Shown here one piece after another: positions 51,680 to 60,332 of a DNA stretch of 64,000 nt. The stretch is from Halopseudomonas nanhaiensis (GTDB taxonomy: Bacteria; Pseudomonadota; Gammaproteobacteria; Pseudomonadales; Pseudomonadaceae), in contig NZ_CP073751.1 of the NCBI RefSeq assembly GCF_020025155.1, positions 1,674,001 to 1,738,000 on the forward strand, written 5' to 3'. The translations under genes were made by a program, and so were the position numbers. The notes beneath the pieces were generated by a model. It saw nothing but the letters and a program-made list of their open reading frames with translations. It had not been told where the DNA came from and did not search any database. How positions within the stretch are numbered: position 1 is the stretch's first letter; each line of letters opens with the position of its first letter.

Positions 51680-52699
51680 GCTGCTGGAGCCGTCCAGCCC
51701 GGCGCTTGACCGGTTCCTGTTGCTGATTTCTCCGCGGAAATACATTTCGAACTGAAAGGTGATGCCCACCCGTGGGTCGAAATCGTGCTCGCGGGTGAAA
51801 CGCAGCTCCGGCACCACATCAAAGAACAGGATGTCCTTGTGCAGGTCGCGGCGGTACTGCGCCAGCACGACGTAGTCATCCATGCGTGGGCGCGAGAGGC
51901 TGCTGCCGACCGCTGCCGCAGCGTAGCGCAGGGCGCTGCGTTCGCTGAGAATCCGATTGAGCTCGACGCTCTGAGCGAACTCGAGGGTGTCGTACTCCTC
52001 GCGCCACTGTACATTGCTGATGAAGCGCAGATGCCGGGCTTCATCCAATGGTCTGCCGAAGTCCCAGCGGGTGCGCACGGAGTAGCCATCGCTGTTGAAC
52101 CAGGAAGCGCGATTGTACGAATCGAGCTGCCACGGACCGTCACCGACATCCCACAGGCGTTCTGCGGTCAGCCGCACATAGGGGTCGAGCGGAAAGCGGA
52201 ACTTCACCCCGGCACCCGCACGCGTCTCCCAGCCCAGCGTCTTGTCATCACCGCCGAACTGACTGAGACCGATGATCGAGCTACTGCTGACGTTGCGGTC
52301 GCGCAGGATGCGCTGTCCGGGTTCTTCGGACAATGTGCCGCGGTTCTCTTCGGGATCACTTTCGATGATCAGACGCAACCGGTCCTTGGTAGTGGGCAGG
52401 TCGAGCTTGAAGCGTATTCCTGTGTCCGAATCGAAGCCTTCGCGCTGCATGTATTCGAACTCCTGCGTCAGACGCAGGTACGACTCATTGTTCACCGCGC
52501 GGTAATCGTCGGTTCCGAAGAATCCATCGATACTGCGTGAGGTATTGGTAACCCAGCGTGACACGTTGTCATGCCAGGGGTCGATTCTGTCTACGGTCCA
52601 GTCCGGTAAATCCGAATCATCTTCCTCGACCGGGGTCTGTTGGGCATGCGCAAGGCTCGAAGCGAGCAAGAGTGCACTGATCAACGGCGTTTTGTGCAT
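51575..52699 (-). CDS. Outer-membrane beta-barrel-like conserved protein
   Basis: A 374-residue exported protein with a signal peptide (MHKTPLISALLLASSLAHAQ). The mature part contains alternating aromatic and hydrophobic strands (FRFPLDPYVRLTAERLWDVG, and ITFQFEMYFRGEISNRN near residue 325), as expected for a barrel. The last 40 residues after the final strand are low-complexity and of different character, and they overlap the 3' end of the amidotransferase gene, so the ancestral stop codon was probably lost. No family name is recognised with confidence. Confidence 0.75.
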   Translation of the reverse strand: MHKTPLISALLLASSLAHAQQTPVEEDDSDLPDWTVDRIDPWHDNVSRWVTNTSRSIDGFFGTDDYRAVNNESYLRLTQEFEYMQREGFDSDTGIRFKLDLPTTKDRLRLIIESDPEENRGTLSEEPGQRILRDRNVSSSSIIGLSQFGGDDKTLGWETRAGAGVKFRFPLDPYVRLTAERLWDVGDGPWQLDSYNRASWFNSDGYSVRTRWDFGRPLDEARHLRFISNVQWREEYDTLEFAQSVELNRILSERSALRYAAAAVGSSLSRPRMDDYVVLAQYRRDLHKDILFFDVVPELRFTREHDFDPRVGITFQFEMYFRGEISNRNRSSAGLDGSSSSVARDIALAGRRAGPQGMVARGPALEEGHYPAHH

Positions 52700-52762
52700 C
52701 GTCCTTTTCTCCTTTACGCTGTTGAGTCCTATCCGCTTCGCTTAGTTCAATCGGGAATAGCA

Positions 52763-53176
52763 ATGATCGAACTGTCTCACAATGTAACGCTGGATGAGTC
52801 GGAACTGGAGTTCGCCGCCATCCGCGCGCAGGGCGCTGGCGGCCAGAACGTGAACAAGGTATCCAGTGCGATCCATCTGCGCTTCGACATTCGTCGTTCC
52901 AGCCTGCCGGACTTTTTCAAGGAACGGCTGCTGGCGCTATCAGATCATCGCATTACCCGTGACGGTGTCATCATCATCAAGGGGCAGCAGTATCGTAATC
53001 AGGAACAGAATCGGGAAGACGCGATCCGCCGATTGCAGGAGCTGATCAACGAGGCGGTAGTGATCCGCAAACAGCGTCGCCCGACCAAGCCCAGCAGAGC
53101 GGCCAAGCGCAAGCGCGTCGACAGCAAGACGTCTCGGGGCAAGATCAAGGCGCTGCGCGGGCGCATCGATCCCTGA
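52763..53176 (+). CDS. arfB: Alternative ribosome-rescue factor ArfB (peptidyl-tRNA hydrolase, YaeJ family)
   Basis: A 137-residue release-factor-like protein. The catalytic GGQ is at residues 26-28 (AQGAGGQNVNKVSS). The RF-1 domain is followed by a basic, probably disordered tail (KQRRPTKPSRAAKRKR) that enters the empty mRNA channel of stalled ribosomes. It hydrolyses peptidyl-tRNA on non-stop complexes. The ATG at 52763 is preferred because MIELSHNVTLDESELEF is the family N-terminus; the frame upstream overlaps the divergent gene. Confidence 0.93.
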   Translation: MIELSHNVTLDESELEFAAIRAQGAGGQNVNKVSSAIHLRFDIRRSSLPDFFKERLLALSDHRITRDGVIIIKGQQYRNQEQNREDAIRRLQELINEAVVIRKQRRPTKPSRAAKRKRVDSKTSRGKIKALRGRIDP

Positions 53177-53192
53177 CCGGCCTCGAGGGCGG

Positions 53193-54962
53193 TCAGAACA
53201 CGCCGCTGCTGATCAATCGCCGGTTGGCTGCCCCGATGCGGGTAACGAGCGTCTTGGCGCGCGTATCATCCATCGCATAATCCCGCTGCTTGACGGTGTC
53301 GACGAAGCGCCAGTCGGCCTGAGCCTGCTCATCAGTGAAGGTGACGATCAGATAACCGCGCTGGTTGGCATTGAGATAACGCAGGGGATCCACCAGCGTG
53401 GTGATGACCTGTTCGGTCTGACCGACCGCCTCGGGCGGCACGGCCAGATAGCTTTCCAGCCCAGGGGATGACACCGATGCCGTGGCAAACTCCACGCCTA
53501 CTGCCGAACCGTCGAGCGTTTCCAGATCACTTGCCCAAGCGTTGTGTGTATCGCCTGCCAGCACGACCAGATTCTTGTCCAGCGAGCGGCTGAGGCCGAG
53601 CAGCACCTCGCGCTCATACGCGTAGCCGTCCCAGGCATCCAGGTTGTACGGCACCACGGTTTCGACACGGGCGATCTCCTCCGGAGTCAGGGTCGGATCA
53701 TTCATCTCCAGGCGCATCTTGATCTGCACCAGTTCGGTGAAACGTGTCACCAGGTCGGCGTCCGGGTTGGTAAGCGATGACAGCAGCTCGGCAGGCAGAA
53801 ACATGCGGCCCATCAGCACCTGCTGGCCCAGCACCTGCCAGGTGGCCGTCGAGTTGGCCAGGCGTGCCTGTAGCCAGTCCATCTGCGTCTGGCCGAGCAG
53901 CGTCCGACTGGCGTCGCTGGCGTCGGCGGCAAAAGCCTGCATATCGAAACCCGATTCGGTCATGTAGGTGCCATAGGACAACTGTTCGTCACGCCCAACG
54001 ACGCGAGTGTCGAGCATATGCAGGCTGACGAGATCGCCGAAGTCGAAGCTGCGGTAGATGGTCAGTTCGTCATCCGGCGCCGCCGGCCGGATCGGCATCC
54101 ACTCGAAGTAGGTCTGCAACGCGGCCAGCTTGCGTTCGCTGAACTCACCTTCGCCTTCATTGTGATTTTCTGCACCGTCGCGCCAGGTGTCGTTGGTGAT
54201 TTCGTGATCGTCCCATACGGCGATCATGGGGGCCGCCGCGTGCAGCGCTTGAAGATCCGCGTCGGTTCGGTAGAGGGCATATCGCTTGCGATAGTCTTCC
54301 AGCGTGATGATTTCCACGTCGTTGTCGGCGGGCAGGGCGCGGCCCAGGGCGTCGGCGTCTTCGGTTGCGTAACCGCCCATCGCGTATTCGTAGATGTAAT
54401 CGCCCAGATGCACCACCGCGTCGACATCAGCCTCCCGTGCAGCGGCAGCGTAGACATGGAAGTACCCGGCCGGATAGTTCGAACACGACAGCACGGCCAG
54501 CCGCACCTGCGAAACGCCGCTGGCCGGGAGGGTCTTCATGCTGCCAGCGGAGGATGTGACGCCGTTGGAGATGAACCGATAGTGATAACGCTTGCCCGGC
54601 TCGAGGTTCTGCACATCGATTTTCACCGTGTAGTCGCGCGCGACACCGGTTCGGGTGCTGCCGTTATGCAACAAGTCTTTGAACTGCGCATCGGCCGCCA
54701 CTTCCCATTCAACGGCGATCTCGTCGGCCTGTGCATCCAGGGGTGTGACGCGCGTCCAGATCATGACCCGGTCTGCAAGCGGGTCACCGCTGGCCACGCC
54801 ATGGCGAAAGGCAACCTGGCGCAGCACCGGTGTCGGTGCTGGTTCGGCGCGGTTGGACGAGCCGCTTCCGCTCAGGCAACCCTGCAGCCCGGTGGATACG
54901 ACGACCCCGCCAATCGCCAATCCGGAAACACGCAGAAAATCCCGCCGTGACAAACCTTTCAT
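53193..54962 (-). CDS. phoD: PhoD-family alkaline phosphatase
   Basis: A 589-residue exported phosphodiesterase/phosphatase. The twin-arginine signal SRRDFLRVSGLAIGG is at the N-terminus. The N-terminal FnIII-like domain (about residues 45-145) is followed by the metallophosphatase core: LGDYIYEYAMGG, WDDHEITNDTW and LAGDTHNAWASDLE. PhoD releases phosphate from phosphodiesters and teichoic-acid-like substrates with Fe/Ca cofactors, after folding in the cytoplasm. It converges with arfB. Phosphate regulation is expected, but no Pho box was found by eye. Confidence 0.93.
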   Translation of the reverse strand: MKGLSRRDFLRVSGLAIGGVVVSTGLQGCLSGSGSSNRAEPAPTPVLRQVAFRHGVASGDPLADRVMIWTRVTPLDAQADEIAVEWEVAADAQFKDLLHNGSTRTGVARDYTVKIDVQNLEPGKRYHYRFISNGVTSSAGSMKTLPASGVSQVRLAVLSCSNYPAGYFHVYAAAAREADVDAVVHLGDYIYEYAMGGYATEDADALGRALPADNDVEIITLEDYRKRYALYRTDADLQALHAAAPMIAVWDDHEITNDTWRDGAENHNEGEGEFSERKLAALQTYFEWMPIRPAAPDDELTIYRSFDFGDLVSLHMLDTRVVGRDEQLSYGTYMTESGFDMQAFAADASDASRTLLGQTQMDWLQARLANSTATWQVLGQQVLMGRMFLPAELLSSLTNPDADLVTRFTELVQIKMRLEMNDPTLTPEEIARVETVVPYNLDAWDGYAYEREVLLGLSRSLDKNLVVLAGDTHNAWASDLETLDGSAVGVEFATASVSSPGLESYLAVPPEAVGQTEQVITTLVDPLRYLNANQRGYLIVTFTDEQAQADWRFVDTVKQRDYAMDDTRAKTLVTRIGAANRRLISSGVF

Positions 54963-55048
54963 ACGCCGACACTCCGTCTCTCGCCCGCAGGGGCTGGTTG
55001 AAGAAAACGCAGCGAGAATGGCAGGGCCGTGTTACAGGAAGACGTCTG

Positions 55049-56095
55049 TCAGCGGCCCTGTGGAAACCATTGGGCAATGGCCTGACGCTCAAGTTCTTCA
55101 CGTTGGCCAGCGCGCGGGATCCAGTTGCGCCAGCTTTGCGCCGCGCTGGTCAGAAAGTCGAACAACGGCAGATGCTGGCGCAGCACCCTGCGTTTGCGAT
55201 GGCTGATGACCGGGTTGAAGTAGCCGAAGTAGTCGAGCATCTGCCTGGGGTTCTTGCGCACCCAGAGCCACGAACCCATTTCCAGCGTGAACGGCAGGAA
55301 CATGTTCTGCGGATGAGCCTCGCGCGCATGATCGTAGAGATAGTCCCAGAGGTCACCGTGGGTGGTGTAATTGATCGATTGGGGCTCGATGATGTACGAA
55401 TGGTGATTGGGAAAGGTTCGCTCGTAGAGCTGCTTGAGCGCGAAGACCTCGGCGATGTTTTCGATGGGCCTGTGGCTACGCGCATAGCTTGACCAGATGC
55501 GGTCGCGGCGACCGAACCCGCTATGACAATCCACGCTCAGCGCGAAAGGGGCGCGCAGAAGACGATCCTGCACCGTACGGACCAGCGCCTGGGCTTCTGC
55601 CTGCATCGGCTCGTCCCGCTCACCGCGGTACCAGGGCAGGTGCGGGCTGATGCGATGCCCGCCGACCAGCCAGGGGACCGGCCCCATGGCTTCCACCGGC
55701 GCGTTGCGCATCAGATCGACGCCGTTGAGATTGCTGCGCGTGCGATGCCAGATGCCGCCGGGGTTGATCATCGGCATGAATACCAGCCTCACGTACTCCA
55801 GCTGACGCGCAAGGCTTTCATCCCATTCGAGGCGATGGATCAGACTATGCAGCCAGGACAGCAGCACCTGCGTCCCAATCCGCTCGACCCCATGTACGCC
55901 GCCGAAAAAGCCGATGACCGGAGCGCAGTCGCTGCGGCTGCCCAATTCGATGACCCGCAGCGGTATGTCGATGCCATTGACCTTGATCGTCGCGGCCACA
56001 TGGCTGCGCAGATGACGGCTACCCTGATCGAGCAGGCTGTCGAGTTGCAGATGTTCCGGAAGATGACGTTGAATCTGATGGAGCGTTTCAGCCAT
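55049..56095 (-). CDS. M14-family metallocarboxypeptidase-like protein
   Basis: A 348-residue protein. The zinc motif is HGVERIG (His-x-x-Glu), with the catalytic Glu in LPFTLEMGSWLWVR near residue 277 and a third zinc His in VDCHSGFG. No signal peptide is evident. Family members cleave C-terminal residues or deacylate peptides, or act on modified amino acids. The substrate is unknown. It is followed on the same strand, after a 86-base gap, by the phoD gene, and a REP cluster lies upstream. Confidence 0.85.
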   Translation of the reverse strand: MAETLHQIQRHLPEHLQLDSLLDQGSRHLRSHVAATIKVNGIDIPLRVIELGSRSDCAPVIGFFGGVHGVERIGTQVLLSWLHSLIHRLEWDESLARQLEYVRLVFMPMINPGGIWHRTRSNLNGVDLMRNAPVEAMGPVPWLVGGHRISPHLPWYRGERDEPMQAEAQALVRTVQDRLLRAPFALSVDCHSGFGRRDRIWSSYARSHRPIENIAEVFALKQLYERTFPNHHSYIIEPQSINYTTHGDLWDYLYDHAREAHPQNMFLPFTLEMGSWLWVRKNPRQMLDYFGYFNPVISHRKRRVLRQHLPLFDFLTSAAQSWRNWIPRAGQREELERQAIAQWFPQGR

Positions 56096-56199
56096 GGCGG
56101 GTCACGTCGTTTTCTGTGACAACAGCATGACAAAGCGGTGTGACAGGCGAGTGACAGACCCTGATGTCAGGGCCCGCATGGTTCCATTCCGGGGGATAT

Positions 56200-56320
56200 G
56201 CAGGAGCGGGCATGACCGCGAAGAACGCTCGTATTTCGGGTCAACCGCCTTCGCGCCTGGGTGCGCCTCTACAGGGTGGGGTCGATGTAGGAGCGGGCAT
56301 GACCGCGAAGAAGGATGCAC
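56200..56320. repeat. REP/BIME pair
   Basis: Two copies of GGAGCGGGCATGACCGCGAA (about 56203 and 56291) flank an inverted degenerate copy (about 56252-56275). It lies in the 268-base spacer between the M14 peptidase and serine hydrolase genes, both on the minus strand. Confidence 0.8.
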
Positions 56321-56363
56321 GCATGCCGCTGGCGCGCCGCCGCGCGCCTACCGCCCGGGTCGC

Positions 56364-57584
56364 TCAGTCCACCAGCGCGCCGTAGATGATCGCCCGCAGC
56401 TCCTGGCGAATCGCGTAGCTGGAGGAGGGAATCAGCTGCGTCATGAAGATCATCGACAGATCTTCTTCGGGATCGATGAAGAAGTTCGTGCTGGCCATGC
56501 CGCCCCAACCGTACTCGCCGGCCGATCCATTGGTCTGCGATTTGGCTACATCGGTCTTGACAGAAAAGCCGAGTCCGAAACCGGTGCCCTCGTAGGGCGT
56601 TTCGCTGAACGAACCCACGGAAACGGTAGGCAGATCCTGATTGCCCGGCAGGTGATTCATGCGCATGAACGCTAGCGTCTTGCGGCCTATGATGCGTGCT
56701 CCGTCAAACTCGCCGCCGTTGGCCAGCGCCTGCACGAACCGATAATAGTCATCGACGCTGGATACAAGCCCGCCGCCGCCGGACAGGTAACCGTGGGCTC
56801 TGGTGAAGTTCGACGTCTGGGGGTCATCCTGAAGGTCGAACCGGTCGCCGGGCTTGTACTGGTAGCACGCAGCGAAGCGTTCGATCCGGTCTGCCGGTAC
56901 GGTGAAGAAGGTGTCCTGCATGCCCAGCGGAGCGAAGATATGCTCGGCGAAGTAGTCGGTCAGCTCCATTCCGGAGATCACCTGCACCAGGTAACCACAC
57001 ACGTCGGTGGACACCGAGTAGTTCCAGGCGCTACCGGGCGAGAACTCCAGCGGCAGGCGCGACAGCTCGTCGATCAACCGCTCCAGCGTCAGCCCCGCGC
57101 CTCCGTCGAGCTTGAGCGCACGATAGGCGGCATCGACGTTGGTGCGGTTCATGAAGCCGTAGGTCAGACCGGACTGATGCGTGAGCAGATCACGAATGGT
57201 CATCGGCCGGGCAGGTGGCGTGGTCATGAACGTCGGATGCACGCCTGCCTTGTACACCTGCAGGTTCTTCCATGACGGAATGTACTTGTGCACCGGGTCA
57301 TCGAGCAGAAAGCGACCCTGTTCGTAGAGCTGCATCAGCGCGATGGACGTGATCGGCTTGGTCATGGAGTACACCCGAAATAGCGTGTCGCGACGCACCG
57401 GTTTGCTTCGCTCCACATCCATCTGTCCGCGAATGTCCAGATAGGCTATCTCGCCCCGACGGGCGACCAGGGTCAATGTGCCGGGTAGTTTGCCCGGATC
57501 GATATAGCGTTGTTGGAGGTGCTCGCCGATCCGACTCAGACGCCCAGTATCCAGCCCTGCGATGATGCCCGATGCGCTACTCAT
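56364..57584 (-). CDS. Beta-lactamase-class C family serine hydrolase (esterase/penicillin-binding-like)
   Basis: A 406-residue cytoplasmic or periplasmic serine hydrolase. The SxxK nucleophile is seen in [11 protein letters not shown] near residue 73, and the YxN equivalent in [12 protein letters not shown]. The C-terminal HMG-type third motif was not clearly seen. Members are esterases, peptidases or penicillin-recognising enzymes. The ATG at 57584 is chosen because [20 protein letters not shown] fits the domain start; the frame is open 20 codons further upstream with no better site. Confidence 0.88.
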   Translation of the reverse strand: MSSASGIIAGLDTGRLSRIGEHLQQRYIDPGKLPGTLTLVARRGEIAYLDIRGQMDVERSKPVRRDTLFRVYSMTKPITSIALMQLYEQGRFLLDDPVHKYIPSWKNLQVYKAGVHPTFMTTPPARPMTIRDLLTHQSGLTYGFMNRTNVDAAYRALKLDGGAGLTLERLIDELSRLPLEFSPGSAWNYSVSTDVCGYLVQVISGMELTDYFAEHIFAPLGMQDTFFTVPADRIERFAACYQYKPGDRFDLQDDPQTSNFTRAHGYLSGGGGLVSSVDDYYRFVQALANGGEFDGARIIGRKTLAFMRMNHLPGNQDLPTVSVGSFSETPYEGTGFGLGFSVKTDVAKSQTNGSAGEYGWGGMASTNFFIDPEEDLSMIFMTQLIPSSSYAIRQELRAIIYGALVD

Positions 57585-57790
57585 GCGATATTCCCGTTTG
57601 CGTATGTCAGGCGATGATAGTAACCGTTCGAGGTCCGAGTCCAAGGCCAGGTAGTGAATGTTTATGAGCGGTCATAAGCGCCGCGTCAGCTTGCAAAATA
57701 TATTTTGCAAAGCGGCTCGTGAGCTCTTGTGCGCAAGGCGTACGGCGCTGTACAAATCGCGCTCCGAAGCTGCCTGAGGTATCCGATGAA

Positions 57791-58165
57791 ATGAGCGACG
57801 TGCCCTGTCTGAACTGCGGTGCTTGCTGCGCCACATTCAGGGTTTCATTCTATTGGGGCGAGACCGACGCCGCCCCGGAAGGGATCATCCCTTCGCTTCT
57901 CACCGAGCAGGTCAATCTCCATTACAGCTGCATGCAGGGAACCAATCAGCCCAGCCCGCGATGCGTCGCGCTTCTGGGTAGCATTGGCGAGGGCGTGCGC
58001 TGCAGCATTTACGAGAAACGCTCCAGCACCTGCCGCGATTTCTCGTATCACGGCGAAAACGGTCAGAGCAGTCCCGCCTGTCAGCGCGCCAGGGCCTTGC
58101 ACGGTCTGCCCCCGCTGCCTTTCGATCCTCAGGGACCGGAACTGATTCCGACCATTGCCGCCTGA
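57791..58165 (+). CDS. YkgJ-family cysteine cluster protein
   Basis: A 124-residue protein of the YkgJ/UPF0153 class. It has a cysteine cluster CLNCGACCATF at the N-terminus and further Cys in PRCVAL, RCSIY, STCRDF and PACQRA, all placed to bind a metal. Function unknown; zinc or iron-sulfur binding is presumed. The ATG at 57791 is chosen because MSDVPCLNCGACC is the family start, whereas the open frame upstream is unlike it. It is convergent with the zinc peptidase gene, with 3 bases between the stops. Confidence 0.87.
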   Translation: MSDVPCLNCGACCATFRVSFYWGETDAAPEGIIPSLLTEQVNLHYSCMQGTNQPSPRCVALLGSIGEGVRCSIYEKRSSTCRDFSYHGENGQSSPACQRARALHGLPPLPFDPQGPELIPTIAA

Positions 58166-58168
58166 CGC

Positions 58169-59320
58169 TTAGCTGGCACTGCCGTAGTCCGAGACTACGG
58201 CGTGCACCAGAAACAGTTTTCGCAGGCTGTCGGCATTGAGCACGAAAGGATACAGATCCGGAACGCCCATGCTGCGTGCTAGCACGTTCAGCACGCTGGA
58301 CAACTGCACCCAGCGGTTGATGAAGGCGAGAAACGCCAGCGGATCGGCATCGCCGGCGCCGCAGCCGCTGAGTATGCTGCTGTCGAATGGATCGGTTTGC
58401 AGTGCCAGTGTTTCCACCTGGAGGCCATAATCCAGCGCCACATTCAGGGTGTCGGTCATGTGCAGATAATGTGCCCAGGTTTCTGCCCAGTCTTCCCATG
58501 GGTGGGTAGCGGCGTAGCTGCTGATGAAATGCAGGTTCCAGTCTTCCGGCGCACCGTCGTTGTAATGGCGGTTGAGCGCCTCCTGGTAATCCATGCGGTC
58601 ATCGCCGAACAACTGCCGCACCGGCTCGAGCCATTTCGAATCGCGGACCAGACGATCCCAGTAGTAATGCCCCGACTCATGCCGGAAGTGGCCGAGGAGG
58701 GTGCGATAGGGCTCGTGCATGTTCTCGCGTACCTTCTCGCGGTGCGAGGGGTCGGCTTCGTCGATATTCAGCGTGATGACGCCGTCGGCATGACCGGTCA
58801 TGACCGGGTCGCCGCCGGGCACCTGGCGCAGGAAGTTGAAGCCCAGCCCTTGCTGTTCATCGAGCTTTCGGGACACCACAGGCAGGCCAAGCAGGATCAG
58901 CTGAGCGGCCAGACGCCGTTTTGCCTGCTCAATACGTGACCAGTGGTCGGCGTTCTCGTTCAGACTGAGGTCGGGGATGGTCATGTTCAGTGAGCAGGCA
59001 ATACAGAAGGGCGCGGTGGCCGGATCGGTCACCAGCCAGTTGCATTGCGCCGGCCCCTCGACGTTGGCGCACCGAGCGTACTCGCGACCATGCTGGGGGC
59101 AGTCGCTGGTGACCCGCCAGGTAGTGTCAGAAGCGGGCTCGATACTCAACAGGTCGCCCGCGGTGGGGTGATACCCGAGACCGGTGCCGCACCGTACGCA
59201 GGACAGATTATCGAAGAATACCGCCTGGCCGCACCGACAACGCTGGACGTGGCCGTTCGGGTGATAGTCGAACAGCTGCTTGCCGTCGGTACGTTTGACC
59301 AGTCGATCAAAGTAGGTCAT
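58169..59320 (-). CDS. Putative zinc-binding metallopeptidase (zinc-ribbon plus HExxH)
   Basis: A 383-residue protein. Cysteine pairs near the N-terminus (VQRCRCGQAVFFDNLSCVRC) look like a zinc ribbon, followed by two further Cys in CPQHGREYARC. The peptidase motif is GHFRHESGHYYWDRLV (HExxH) near residue 219. It is the third gene of a minus-strand cluster with alpha-E and ATP-grasp genes, 44 bases after alpha-E. In related clusters this peptidase may process a peptide made by the ATP-grasp partner. Confidence 0.82.
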   Translation of the reverse strand: MTYFDRLVKRTDGKQLFDYHPNGHVQRCRCGQAVFFDNLSCVRCGTGLGYHPTAGDLLSIEPASDTTWRVTSDCPQHGREYARCANVEGPAQCNWLVTDPATAPFCIACSLNMTIPDLSLNENADHWSRIEQAKRRLAAQLILLGLPVVSRKLDEQQGLGFNFLRQVPGGDPVMTGHADGVITLNIDEADPSHREKVRENMHEPYRTLLGHFRHESGHYYWDRLVRDSKWLEPVRQLFGDDRMDYQEALNRHYNDGAPEDWNLHFISSYAATHPWEDWAETWAHYLHMTDTLNVALDYGLQVETLALQTDPFDSSILSGCGAGDADPLAFLAFINRWVQLSSVLNVLARSMGVPDLYPFVLNADSLRKLFLVHAVVSDYGSAS

Positions 59321-59364
59321 TCAAATGCGCTCCACAGGGTCAACCGGAGCGCATCGCATGGCTC

Positions 59365-60330
59365 CTATGACTGTTGCTGGTGTTGGGTCGTCTCATCCGG
59401 CCGGGCGAAATAGGTCTGCCGGATGGCCTCGTGCAAATCGGTAAAGTCGATCTGGATCTCATCGACGAATGCATGCAGCCGCTCCGGTTCGGCCGCGAGA
59501 CGCGGAATCTCCGCTGCCGATATGTCGGCCACGCAGCTTTCCACTTCCTGCAACGCCATCTCGTTTCTCGGCAGACTGCGCAATGCGAGCGTCAGGCGCT
59601 CGAGCGAACAGCATACCGAGCGCGGGAACTGGCGATCCTGCAACAGGAAACGCAACACGTCCGGCCCGCGAACCCGCAGCCGCACATGCTGGCGATACAT
59701 CTGGTATCCGCTCAGGGACTTGAGCACGCTCATCCATTGGAGATTCTCGAAGGGCGTCAGTTCCTCCGCAGTGCGAGGAAGCAGATTGGCGGAGCGTACG
59801 TCGATGATGCGCGTGGTCATGTCGGCACGCTCGATCTGCCGGCCAAGCATGAGAAAGGTCCGCGCCTGGGTGTAGCTGAGGGTGCCTTCGATGAGACCGT
59901 TCACCGTCTGGCAGCTGCGGATCACCCGGCTCAGGAAAGCGTCCCGACGGCGCGGGGTAATGCCATGCTCGACCTGCTCCTTGACGCTGAGAAACAGGTG
60001 GTTCACTTCTTCCCAGATTTCCCGCGGGATGATGTCGCGGGTGGTGCGCAGGTTCTCGCGCGCGGAGTTGAGCGAGCACAGGATCGACCCGGAATACCGG
60101 GTATCACCGCACATGAAGGCCAGAACGCTGGATTCGTCACGGGTCTGGTAGTGCTCGTCGAACAGTGCGTCGTTACCGGTGATCGCGATGATCTCTGCCC
60201 AGCCGAGCTTGGTCGGCCGTGGCAGATCGAGCATCAGGTTGCTGCTGACGCTGAGAAGCCGGGCGGTATCTTCGGTGCGTTCGAGATAGCGAGCCAGCCA
60301 GTAGATGTTTTCTGCAACTCTTGAAAGCAT
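59365..60330 (-). CDS. Alpha-E domain protein (DUF403)
   Basis: A 321-residue all-helical protein, the normal length of the alpha-E family. It begins MLSRVAENIYWLARYLERTE, the diagnostic family start, and contains EVNHLFLSVKEQVEHGITPR. The ATG at 60330 follows the TGA of the ATP-grasp gene by 2 bases; the longer open frame upstream lies in that gene. Alpha-E proteins occur next to circularly permuted ATP-grasp and transglutaminase-like genes and are thought to act in the same peptide-ligation pathway. No catalytic motif is evident. Confidence 0.92.
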   Translation of the reverse strand: MLSRVAENIYWLARYLERTEDTARLLSVSSNLMLDLPRPTKLGWAEIIAITGNDALFDEHYQTRDESSVLAFMCGDTRYSGSILCSLNSARENLRTTRDIIPREIWEEVNHLFLSVKEQVEHGITPRRRDAFLSRVIRSCQTVNGLIEGTLSYTQARTFLMLGRQIERADMTTRIIDVRSANLLPRTAEELTPFENLQWMSVLKSLSGYQMYRQHVRLRVRGPDVLRFLLQDRQFPRSVCCSLERLTLALRSLPRNEMALQEVESCVADISAAEIPRLAAEPERLHAFVDEIQIDFTDLHEAIRQTYFARPDETTQHQQQS

Positions 60331-60332
60331 GA

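Noticed and set aside
53174-53194. Terminator between arfB and phoD
   Set aside because: CTGACCG/CGGTCAG can pair, but no T-run follows on either strand and the sequence lies partly in coding DNA.
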